Shown: positions 40,901 to 50,686 of the stretch, piece after piece
Numbering within the stretch: position 1 is the stretch's first letter
How the letters are laid out: every line of letters begins with the position of its first letter
Source of the DNA: Craspedostauros australis
Taxonomy: Eukaryota; Bacillariophyta; Bacillariophyceae; Mastogloiales; Achnanthaceae
Direction: 5' to 3'
DNA: 64,000 bases
Assembly (NCBI GenBank): GCA_026770025.1
Contig: JAMXDE010000064.1
Location: 226,417 to 290,416, forward strand
Made by a program: the position numbers and the translations under genes
The notes under the pieces: generated by a model
Database searches by the model: none
What the model was told of the DNA's origin: nothing
Seen by the model: only the letters and a program-made list of their open reading frames with translations

Positions 40901-43871
40901 GCCTTTGTTTGCCAATGGCACAGTCCACACATGCATGCAATTTGCCTGTGACGTTCCAACCGTATCGTCCCGCTGTGCGAGAGATCGTGTAAGTGTCAAC
41001 ATGGCCTAACATTTTATGGATTTGGTTGACGTCCACCGCGGTCTGGGTGGACACGCCAACATTGGCTTGATCGTGGGGGTGAGGGGCGGTGATCATGTTA
41101 ACACCGCTCACGAACCCACTGTGGGTAGCCATAAGCCGGTCAAACGTAATGCGTTGTCCGCGCTTCTCCAGGCTCATCACAACGCCGTGGTTGCTAATGT
41201 TGAAGCCGCTCTCAAGCGCTTTGTTGATGCTGAGAAGGTTCACCCACAAATTGGGCACGAACTTCACGTGCTTGAGGAGGATGGTTGCGGTGGTACCGTT
41301 CTTCTGCATTACCACCATGCGCTTGTCGCCCACCTTTGTTGCCTTGATGTAGCGACCGCTGCCGATCTTGATGGAGTGGTCCGCCACGCGCACGTTGGTC
41401 ATCCCCTCGTCGTTGTTGGTCAGGTGGCACGAGGCACCTGAGTCGCCCAACCAAGTGTTTGCCTCATGGCGGTCTGGGGCGAGCGTGATGCGGCGTTCTT
41501 CGACGCCGTCGATGTCGCCGATCACCATTGCCATGTCTGGTTGCGGGTTTCTCTCGCTGTAGATGGGGAGTTCAGGGAACGCGTTTGGGCTGCGAACTCC
41601 GTAGTGGCCTGGGTGGTACTTCCACATGACTTGGAGTGCTCCACGCGAGGCCAGGCTCCCGATGAGTCCATGGTGGATGGCTGGCAGCTGCTCCTTCTCC
41701 AGCCTTTCGTTGATGAACGGCATGTTCTTCATGACGTTGAACGGGGTCATCATCCCGATCTCGCGTAGGAGGAAGTAGAGGGTGCGAGCATCCGCGCAAG
41801 TGCGTCTGTCTCTCGACTTGTACTCCTCCACTGTGTCGAGGCACAGCAGGGCAAGCTCGCAGCGCACACTGTCAGCCGGCATGGCGTTGCTCAATGAGTA
41901 TCGCACTGCGAGTGCGAGGGACTCCTCCTTTGCGAGCATTGCGCGGCGTTCATCGCGTTCTTCGTGGGTTGTCGGTTTCACCACGTCCGTTCCTTCCGGT
42001 AGATCGATGAGGAATGGCTGGGCTGGACAATCGACGCAGTACGAGTAGATGTACCCTTGTTTGAAGCACAGTGGGCATGATGCCCATCCTTGGTACATTG
42101 CGCGCCCTGCTGCTTCGATCGTCTTCTCGATGGGAGGCTTGTTGGTGGAAAGCGAGAAGACAGGCTCTCTGCAGATGTCTTCCGCTCCGATCACCATTGC
42201 CACTTCATTGGTAGACTCCTCTTCGGTGCTGACGAGGTCTTCATCGTAGATGACCTCGTCGAAGAACCCGTCGTCATCGGTGGACTCGTCTTCGGACGGG
42301 AAGAGTTCGCGGTTGATGCGCTCGGCGGCGACCGCTGGTGGTCCGTAGTGACCATACACCCCTGGGTGGTGGGCCGCCCGCTCTTCAGCTGTCCACTCGG
42401 AGCCTTGGTTTGGCTCTTCGTTGCCTTGGTCGGCCATCTCTTCGTCGGTGGACGTGAGGGCGAGGTCTTCGGTGGTTTCCTCTTCGGGAGGCATCATGGC
42501 GTGGTCGTTGCTCATGTTTTTCTTGATGTTCGCAATTTCTTGGGTTGTTACGAGTCTTGGGTTGGTCACATTTTTGACCTCAGTCGAATCAAGTTCGAAT
42601 TCGTTGGTGAGGAAGCACAGCATTTCCGTGCTATCCATGGACTTGTCATCTTCGGGCAACCAGATGGGCTCCTCGATCATGGCTAGGCCAACGTCGTCGG
42701 CCTTCTCGTTGGAGGTCGACCACATCGCCTCGTCAACTTCAACGAAGGAGTCGAGGTCTGCCACATCGTCCTCTGCAGTCCGCCACATGTGTTCTTCGAC
42801 CATCACGAGGGCGACATCTGTTTCTTCCTCCATGCCATCGGTCGCCACGTTTGCGGCCTCGGCTTCTCGCATTGCTGCTTTCAACTTGAAGCAGTCGAGG
42901 ATCTTGTGCCCCTTCTTACCGCAGTACTTGCAGTTTCCGTTGAATTTGTTCTTGGCGGGGGTGTCTCCCTTCTTGTTGTTCTTCTTCAAGCCCTTGTTGT
43001 TCTTGTTCTTCGGGGGAGAGCGACAGTCCGCCTTCTTGTGCCCGTAGGCACCGCAGTTGCGGCAGTACCCTTTGAAGCCGCCCGTGGCAGCGAGAGCCAT
43101 TTCCTCTTTGGTGTCGCTCTCGCGGCGGTTGCTTCCTTGCTTGATGTGACGTGCGTCGTAGGTGGCACTCACTGCTTCACGGATGTCCTCGATTGACATC
43201 GTGCTTTCAATGCCGGTGAACTTGAGCTCGATGAGCTTCACATCCATCTCGTAGTCCCTTGCGAGGGCGTTGAGCACGAGCATGTGGTACTGGGTCATGT
43301 CCAAGTCGACGCCGGCGTGGGAGAGGCGTCCACGGAGCACTTCCATCTCGGTGAGGAACGTGTCCGGGTGTTCTCCCTTCTTCATGCGCATCCCGTTGAG
43401 CTGCGCCAACAACTTTGCCTTCATAGGCGCAGTGCGCTGCTCGTAGATACGCTCAAGAGCCTTCCATGCCTTACGTGGGTCTCCTCCCTCGTAAGCGCTG
43501 CTCTTGCATCCCAACACAGCCATGAAGGCAACATTGCCTTCGGTGGTCTCATGGCTAATAGCCATGGTCAGTTCTTCAAACGCGTACTTCGCCAATGCCT
43601 TCTTGTACTCAGCCTCCTCTTTAGGAGTCATGACACTTGGCTTCTTGGCTTCTTCGTCGTCCTTCTTCTTGCCTTTCACAGGGAGGGAAGCAACGGAGGG
43701 GACAAACGGTTCTTCCTTCACAACCACATCACCCATGTCCTTGAGATACAAGTCTCCATAGCCCTTGCGGTTGGCGCGGGCCAGGAACTTCGCACTCCAA
43801 GCTTTCCAGCTGGACCGCTTGCCGTCGAACATGATCATGTAACGATCAGTCTTACCTAGGAAGGATGTCAT
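37905..43871 (-). pseudogene. gag-pol: Gag-Pol of B2 with one nonsense codon in RT
   Basis: It starts at ATG 43871 (MTSFLGKTDRY). Approximate order: Gag with FDGKRSSWKAW; two CCHC knuckles (CRNCGAYGHKKADC about 268, CKYCGKKGHKILDC about 315); a long acidic spacer; a zinc ribbon CPLCFKQGYIYSYCVDC (about 596-612); the helical module (NMPFINERLEKEQLP, about 715); protease GDSGAS near 807; integrase D, D (CDNVGEN), E (NGRVERKF) near 1009, 1071 and 1107; RT FLHGD and YVDD (about 1657); TAG at 38804-38802, where B1 has glutamate; then the rest of RT and an intact RNase H (DSEFAGD) in the same frame to 37905. Only this codon prevents a full-length product, so recent inactivation, readthrough or a sequencing error are all possible. 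Confidence 0.92.
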
Positions 43872-43939
43872 GGTGATGATGATGAGAGGATGTTTGTTGC
43901 TGTGTTGGTGGTGGTAGAAACGTAGGATTTCGATCGTAA

Positions 43940-43951
43940 CGTTTTGAAACG
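43940..43951 (-). promoter_or_regulatory. Near-palindrome at the primer-binding position of B2
   Basis: The + strand reads CGTTTTGAAACG, with arms CGTTT/AAACG as in B0 and B1 but a changed centre. It abuts the 5' LTR. Confidence 0.65.
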
Positions 43952-44700
43952 TGTTGGAAATCCGGGGTTATAGTTAGTACTAAATTCTAATCTGCTGTTA
44001 GAAACTGTACCGTTTTAGAACTGTGAGCACAATCTCACTTTCTCTTCCGATTTCGTTTTCTTGACAGGCATCTGTCGCGGTAACGACACGGGGCATCCTG
44101 TTGTCTCTTAGGTGCTTCCCTCTTCATTCATCATGCTCTGTTCTTGCTTCCTTGTCTCTGCATTTGCTGTAGCTGTCTACGTTTGCATGGTAGAGATCTG
44201 CGGCCTTGAGCACTTGCCTGTCTCATGTTTCTTTCGTTGATCTTCATGACGCCATCGTCTCATAGCCGATGTCTCCTTTGGTGATGTTCCAAACCTGCGG
44301 ATGTTCTGATCCTTTCTGATGTTTCCAAACCTGCGGATGTTCTTGTCCGCAGGAGGGGCGCGTGCTGTCCTCTGAAGAAGGTGCGTCACTTGCCCATGGG
44401 CATGCTGTTCTGATCGACGTCGTCGTCTGGATGGTTGTCATGGTTGGCGTGGTATCGGGACCTCCTGATCCACCCTGGGTGTCTTCCTTACGTTACCGGA
44501 GGACAGGCTACCTTCCTCGCGGTTATACAGGTATCAATCGCGTCCGTATGCTTAGTCATAGTCATAATGACATGGTATACAAAGGTGTGACAAATAGTCT
44601 CCGAACATGTGACGAATAATATTCAAAGCTGTGACGAACAATGTTGGGAGGTGCGGCAATTACGGGTATTCCGACAAAGTCGTACCCTCAATTCCTAACA
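43952..44700 (-). repeat. B2 5' LTR (749 bp)
   Basis: See the 3' copy. Ends CCTAACA and is followed by the CTCGCG duplication at 44701-44706. Confidence 0.95.
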
Positions 44701-45197
44701 CTCGCGTGGCTGTCAAGATTTTGGACGCCGGTGATGGTCGTGAGGATCGCCTGATGGGGGGTCTGGGATGGCTGATTACTGCTCCACTCGCGATCTCTGC
44801 TTCCACGTCAATCACATCTTCTGAGTCCTGCGATTCTTGATCTCCATCGTGATACACCTCTGATTCAGATTCCTGATGGATGGCTTCTTCTGCGGTCATC
44901 TTCTTGTCGAAGTATCCATCCGGGATCTCATCCAAGAACCTGCTTTCTGGTGTCTCTCCCACTTCGAGACTGGGTCTGGTGTCTTCAAGGGATGGTATTC
45001 CGTCGACCATCTCATCCTCGTCGGTGGGGGGATCGGGTTCATCCGCGAGTGCTCTCTTCTCTCGTGTGAGGTTGGCGGCGAGGGTGTCGCTTTGTTTTCG
45101 GACCACTCGTGCCTTCCTTGCGCGTGCGAAGATAATTGGGATCCGGTTCTTCCTCACCTTGAAGAAGTGACATATGGACGGTTTCCGCATGGTCGCG
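44701..45197 (-). pseudogene. E third ORF, middle segment
   Basis: It lies between the solo LTR and B2. It reads ATMRKPSICHFFKV across the solo-LTR join and stays open to the B2 join. The first 50 residues are strongly basic (KVRKNRIPIIFARARKARVV), then acidic and Ser/Pro-rich. After B2 the frame continues for 9 codons to a TGA. No family recognised. Confidence 0.62.
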
Positions 45198-45987
45198 TGT
45201 TGGAAATCCGGGGTTATAGATATAGTCTAATGCTTATTAAACTGTACCGTTTTAGAACTGTGAGAACAACACATTCATTTCTCAAATCGTCAACTCGTTT
45301 GCCCATGATGATGCTGATGGCCTCCTGTAGTTGCCCCTCATAATCATCATTACAATCTCTCTCCGTCATGTCCATTTCATTGCTCATGACAAGTGCATTT
45401 CACCATGCTCAGCTGTTGAGAGATCAGTCTACACTCCTGAGGTGCATGCATGCCGATGCTCGATTCACTCTCTTCTCATCAGACATCCATCACTCATTCA
45501 GTGCACTCTTCCGTGTTGTTCACTCACTCTTCTCACATGTTCACTGACAATCACACTTGCTCAGAACATGGAGTTCTGGCACGATCAGTCCAGTCCTTCA
45601 ATGCTGTTCCAGTCCGCGCTTTGTTCTCCTTCGCTGGTTCTCTGTCAGTCACGTAATCATGTTCTGGGTTCCGAGCGACTCAACTGCGTTAGCGCATTCG
45701 CATAGATGTTTCAGGTTAACCGGTCAACCCTCATGCTTGGAGCACTTCGGTGTTCCAGTCTCCCTTTCACATCCATTGTTCGCCATACCATTTCGTCAGT
45801 CCACTCAAACCATGTCTCACGATTAGTCTGTCCGTCGTCCGTCATACTCTTGACACACAGAGGAGGAGGTCCACAATAGACTTGGGAGCGTGCCCGACTT
45901 TGATAGATCGGTGGGTCTATTTTTGGTATTATGGGAGGTGCGGCAATCTAGGATAACACGACATAGTCGCACCCTCGATTCCTGACA
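45198..45987 (-). repeat. Solo LTR of family B (790 bp)
   Basis: It has the family B ends TGTTGGAAAT and CCTGACA and the U3 motif TGGGAGGTGCGGCAAT at 45932-45947, but no internal region or second LTR. Flanks are GTCGCG (45192-45197) and GTTGCG (45988-45993), a 6-bp duplication with one mismatch. Its body differs from the B0, B1 and B2 LTRs except near the ends, so it marks a further subfamily. Solo LTRs form by recombination between the two LTRs of one element. Confidence 0.92.
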
Positions 45988-46841
45988 GTTGCGCGGAACT
46001 CGTCGGGTGGTTCGCCCCATGCGCCGTCTTCAGCGGAGTAGTAGCACTGTCCATCGGCTATGGCGATGCTGAGGACCTTGTTGGTTTGGAGTTCATTGTC
46101 CATATATTCGGAGAGGGTGAGGGGGTAGATGGATTGTTTTTCTACGAAGGTAACAAGGCCGGTTGGTGCCTTAATGTTTCCCTTCGTGCAGTAGATTCGG
46201 ACTCTGCGGCCACTGTATCCGACGACGATTCCTTGGAAGGTTCCCTTCTTTCCTGCAGGATATAGCACCCTGGATCCGGGGACGGGACAGTGGGTGTCAT
46301 TGTAGAACGGGGTGTGCTTTGGGAACGTCATGTTGGGTGCTCTTGTCTGGAATGGAGAGAGGTGGTGTCCAGGATCTTGATTATGGCGGCTCCGTTTTTG
46401 TGGTGAAGGCATGTTCATGTTGCGGAATGCGAAAGCGGGTGCGGTCGCGTTCCGTGCCAGGTCTTCCTGGAGTTCAGCAATCAGCATGTCACACCTGTAT
46501 GTTTCGTGCTCAGGTGTGACGAAAACTTGTGGCGTCAGGCCCGTGTGGAAGGAAGTTTCACAGTTGCCTTCTTCGATAGCAGGCATGGTCGCTCCAGGTG
46601 TCGGTTTCCGGAACTTGGTCGATGTGGCGACGTGTGATTGGTTGGATGGTATGATGGGCCCTGTCTCCAGCATGTCTCTTGGGTAGTAGAGGACTTCGCT
46701 TCCACATGATGCCCCAGAAGGATTGATGCTCGAGAGTGTGCTGAATTCGTCGGTGAGGGCTGATGGTGGTGTGTCACCACGCCGGATCAGGAAATTGTCG
46801 GTAGGCACATGATTTTGATTCGTGGCATGAATGTCAATCAT
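45988..46841 (-). pseudogene. E third ORF, N-terminal segment, overlapping pol by ATGA
   Basis: The start ATG 46841-46839 overlaps the pol stop TGA 46840-46838 (ATGA), an arrangement that allows translation by termination and restart. About 285 codons are open to the solo LTR. Near 46140-46290 it holds a compact strand-rich stretch (PGSRVLYPAGKKGTFQGIVVGYSGRRVRIYC), which looks like a small beta barrel of Tudor/SH3-like type; that is a guess from hydrophobic spacing. Removing the solo LTR and B2 with one duplication each gives a 755-codon frame with a single TGA. No signal peptide or membrane anchor is seen, so an envelope role is unlikely. Confidence 0.65.
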
Positions 46842-47920
46842 GTCGCATGCGACACTGGAATTTCGCGTCTGTTGGCGGTTAGGCGAGGCCGGTGTGCTCT
46901 TGGTGCGCTTGATGGGTCTGGGTGTTCTTCTTTGTGCTGTTTCGAGGGGGGGGGGGTCGGTTCTCGTTGGGTTCTGGTTAGCCGAAGGGTTTTCGATGTC
47001 GGACTGTATTTCATGGAGGTCTGTTGATACCTCGCCATGTTCACGCTCATGGTGTGTTCTTCTTTCGGTGGTGGTGGTCCTCGCGTTTCCGTGGCCATTA
47101 GATCAGGATCATCATCTGCTCTGGTCGTCCTGTTCTGTGTTATGTCTGGTGATATGGCTTCGTTGTGGTATTCGGACTCGTGGATCGAGTTCCGGAATAT
47201 CGTTCTCGACGTGATGTGGTGGAATGGTGTCTTGGAAAGAGGTTTGGTTAGTATGTCGGCGATGTTGTCAGCTGACGCGATGTGGGCGAACACGATGATT
47301 CCAGCGGCGATGCATTCCCGGCTTTGGTGGAAAGCCAATGAGCAGTGTTTCTTCTTCAGTGTTGAGGATGGGACCGTAGTGTTGAGTACCACCGCCTTGT
47401 TGTCTCCGAGCATGATTGCTGGTCCGTCGATAGGGACTCCGAGGTCTCTCAGCATGTAGCGTAGACCGGAGACCGCTTCGGTAGCTATCCTAGCAGCTAC
47501 CAATTCGGATCCGTAGGTGGATGTTTCCACTGTGTTCTGTCGCTTGCAGATGGTCTTGACGATGGTGTTGTTGATCAATAGAACCACGCCCGTCATGGAT
47601 TTCCGTGTGACCTGGTCATGGCCGTGGTCGGCATCCACGTAACACGTGATTTGGACCGGCTTCCCTTTTGGTGTTGGTACTGATACGGGGGTGACTTCTG
47701 CTGCGGTAGGGTAGAATTCTCTCCAATGGCTTGAGAGGGTAGTGTCGATGTTCGTGTGGTCCACTGGATTGGGGTCGCAGAGGATGGCTCCCCTTTCTCG
47801 ACCTTTGAGGTACCCGACGATGCGTTGGATGGTCAAGAGGTGTCCTTCCCTTGGTGCCATAGCGAACCGTGCCATAGTCGTCGTGGCATATTGGATGTCC
47901 AACCTCCCAAGGGTCACGAC
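46838..47920 (-). pseudogene. pol: E Pol, RNase H part and tail
   Basis: It continues in frame from RT after the TAG at 47923-47921. It shows VTLGRLDIQYATTTMAR, then CYVDADHGHD (RNase H first Asp), QNTVETSTYGSEL (Glu), LGDNKAVV (Asp) and ADILTKPLSK, all as expected for copia RNase H. A hydrophilic tail of about 100 residues follows, encoded partly by an 11-base G run (46946-46956 on the + strand). It ends at TGA 46838-46840, overlapping the third ORF. Confidence 0.85.
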
Positions 47921-49865
47921 CTAATTGAGGCAACCCAGTATTGATCGGTAGGTCCTGGCGTCTTCAGTGCTTGTGAAGTCCGAGGTGTCGCTTTCTGGGT
48001 GGCAGGCCTCTACCATGGGGGTGGATGCCTTCGGGATTGTCTTCCCTACTAGTTGTTCCACTCGTTTGATGACGTTTCCGATGTATGTCTGGGCCGAGAG
48101 TCCGATGTTGACTCCCCTGTCCTTCCAGTTCTTGGGAAGGTCGACGATGTTTCCGCCAAGGTAGTATTCTGGGTCACCGCATTGCTTCATGGTGTACCGT
48201 TTCTTGAGGTCGTTGATGATTGGGATGGGGTCCTTACTGAAGACCAGTACGTCATCCACGTATGTGGTGATCATTTTGTAGTGGTCATCGGCTTCTCGGG
48301 TGTAGATGTCGTTGTCGGCCTTGGAGGGTAGGAATCCCATGGTTCGAAGGGTGTCCGCGAAGTGTTCGTGGAACCTCGCACTGGATGTCCTCAGGCCGTA
48401 GAGTCCCTTTTGGATGATGAGGGGTTTGCCTTCGAGGTCGCCAAATTCAGGGCCTGCTCGGATGTAGCATTTCTCGAGGGTGTCGGCGTATAGGAACGCG
48501 TTCCCTACGTCGCCGGCGTATGCTCTCAGTCCGTTGGCTGCTGCGATGGCGAAGGCGATTCGGATGGTGTCTGATGCTACCACCCCTGAGTATACGTCTT
48601 CTGTTGGTGGGGATGTCTTGTTCCCGTTTGCCACCAGTCTTGCCTTTCGACGTAAGTCGAACTTCACGTCGTAGACGATGTGGTATGGGATCTTGGTGTA
48701 CCCATCGAGTGCTTCGTTCGGTCTTGGTTGTCTGAAGGTTCCCAACCGCTTGATCTGGTCCAGTTCCTTGTTGATGGCTTCGCTCCAGAGTCCGTTTCCG
48801 TTGAGCCTGTCGATAGCCATGGCGTGTTTCCGGCTGTTGGGTACCAGGGTGCCGAACTTGTACTTGTTTCCTGGGCGATGGTTCGCCAGTTTGGTGGCTA
48901 GCATTGATCGCATGTGCTGGTTCCTTGCTCTGTGGAGTTCCACCCATTCGAATCCCTTCTGGTCCTGTAGGCGGTTCTGTTCGGTGTATTTGATGATGAT
49001 GTCCGGCTGTTGGGCCCTCAAGTCTCCCATCCTGCACCATGATCGCATTCTGTTCATCCATAGGATCTCTAGGATTGCTTCGGTGGTTCCGTCCTCTCGT
49101 GTCTCGTGGTGGTGACGAGTGATTCCCTTTGCCTTCCAGTTGAGGTTCCTTCCATCGAGGATGAAGTTGTCTCTTTCGGTGTACTGGTCGCATTGAGCCA
49201 GGTATGCGAGTTGGTTGACTTCTGTTGCTGTGAGGTTGCAGGCAAAGGAGATGGATGTCGTGTCCCATGGGATGTTCGTGTTGCACCCTGGTGGGTTCTG
49301 CCTCGGGTTCCCTGGATGGTTTGTTAGGGTGGGTATCCTTTGCGGTGGCGCGGTATTCACGCCTGTCGTGACTGGGTCCGCTGCGATGGTCTGGATTATG
49401 GATCTGATTGTTCCATGTACGATGTTCTTCCATGGGATGCCTTTCCTGGTGCCTGTGGACAAAACGGACCGTTTGTTTTGCTTGGTCCTCTTATTCCCTC
49501 CCCTTTCTTCGGGGCCGTCATCCATGCGTTGGTATGATGGTGGTCCCGACGAACATGGAAGGTACAAAGACCCTGGGTCAGAGTCTCCCCTGTCTGGCGT
49601 ATTGCGGTTCGTTCGCGGTTTGTCCTTCTCGGTGGCATGCGTCGTGGGTGCCTTCGCTGTCCGTTTGGTTAGCGTTTGGGACCGGGTGACAGGTCCTGTG
49701 TTCCGTGCCTCCCCTGAATCAGGGATCCCGGTGGGTCGCGTCAGTTTGTCGGTCTTGTTCTCCCATGCCCGCGGGTGTGTCGTCTTGGCCGTCGCTGCAT
49801 ACCCTCTTTTCGGTGGGATCTTGGTCTTCCATCCTTGTGGGGTACCGGACAGTTCCAGCGGGGTC
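47921..49865 (-). pseudogene. pol: E Pol, integrase tail and reverse transcriptase
   Basis: It starts in frame from the integrase C-terminus on the far side of C2 (TRTP joins LELSGTPQGWKTK). It contains a long proline- and Arg-rich linker (TRSQTLTKRT), then RT with YDVKFDLRRKARLVANG, AGDVGNAFLYADT, QKGLYGLRTSSARFHEH and TTYVDDVLVF (near 48250). TAG at 47923-47921 stops it at ILGCLN*VVTLGR, where related elements have tryptophan, so a TGG to TAG change is likely. All RT motifs are otherwise present. Confidence 0.88.
49860..49865. repeat. Left target-site duplication of C2 (GGGGTC)
   Basis: GGGGTC precedes the left C2 LTR and recurs at 57822-57827 after the right LTR. 6 bp, exact; the neighbouring bases differ. 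Confidence 0.93.
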
Positions 49866-50666
49866 TGTTGGCAAGTTCCGCGCACGGTAACCTACAATCG
49901 TGGAAGATGGTGTTGGTTGATAGTCGTTCGTTTGCTATTTCATTACTTGGCTACTCCGATGCTCTCGGTGTACGCCCGTTCTCTTGCCCGATGCTCTCGG
50001 CGCTTCAATCTGTTTCGTAGATTCGGTCTCCGACTATGAGTTGGTACGCGAGATACTCTCTCGCTTCTCTCTCTGTATTCTCTCTCTCTCTCTCTCAACA
50101 TCGTGTGCTCGTCGTACACGATACTCCGTGTTCGATACGTACTCCGTATTCAACACTCCGATCATTCAGTACTGGCTCCTACTCCATGAGTACTCGCCAT
50201 TTGAAGTTCATCTTCTGTATCCATGATGCTGATGCCCTTCGGTCATCGGATCTTCGCCTCCTGCTCTGACTTGGAGACAGATGTCGACGTGGTGACACGA
50301 TGACATCCTGTCGACGTCAGTAGGCGTCCTTCTGCTCTCCAGATGTCACGTTCCATTGGTGATGCAGTGGTCTGTCAGATGATATCGTCATCTGAGGTTT
50401 AGTTGGGAAGTACCTCGAGATTCTCTTGGTACCATTGATGGATGGACGGACGATCTTCCAATTCTCTCAGAAATCGTCATTTGCAAATTTCCTCCAGAAA
50501 TCTTGCTCTTTTTCGTGTGTTCCATTTCTCCTGTAATTCTGACGAATCACAGTATACTATCGACACGAATGTAGTTATACCGTCCAAGTGCGTATGAGAG
50601 AATAGCGGGTGAACGATGCACATATACTCGTACATCTCGACATATACTCACATGCACATCTCAACA
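49866..50666 (-). repeat. C2 3' LTR (801 bp)
   Basis: It runs TGTTGGCAAG to CTCAACA. Contains a CT tract and the hairpin TCAGATGA-TATCG-TCATCTGA (50375-50395). Purine tract GGAAGGG (minus) at 50667-50673. Confidence 0.95.
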
Positions 50667-50686
50667 CCCTTCCTGTGTGCATTCGG

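Larger units (their letters stand above)
37082..44700 (-). mobile_element. B2: nearly intact copia element of family B
   Basis: A 7619-bp element inserted in the third ORF of E: 749-bp LTRs differing by one base that I found, a palindrome at the primer position, a gag-pol frame of 1989 codons broken by one TAG, a purine tract, and a 6-bp target duplication. It shares LTR ends and domain order with B1, but its proteins are clearly diverged, so B1 and B2 are different subfamilies. Confidence 0.94.

Noticed and set aside
36156-46841. Third ORF of E as an envelope gene
   Set aside because: No signal peptide, transmembrane anchor or cysteine-rich ectodomain can be seen.
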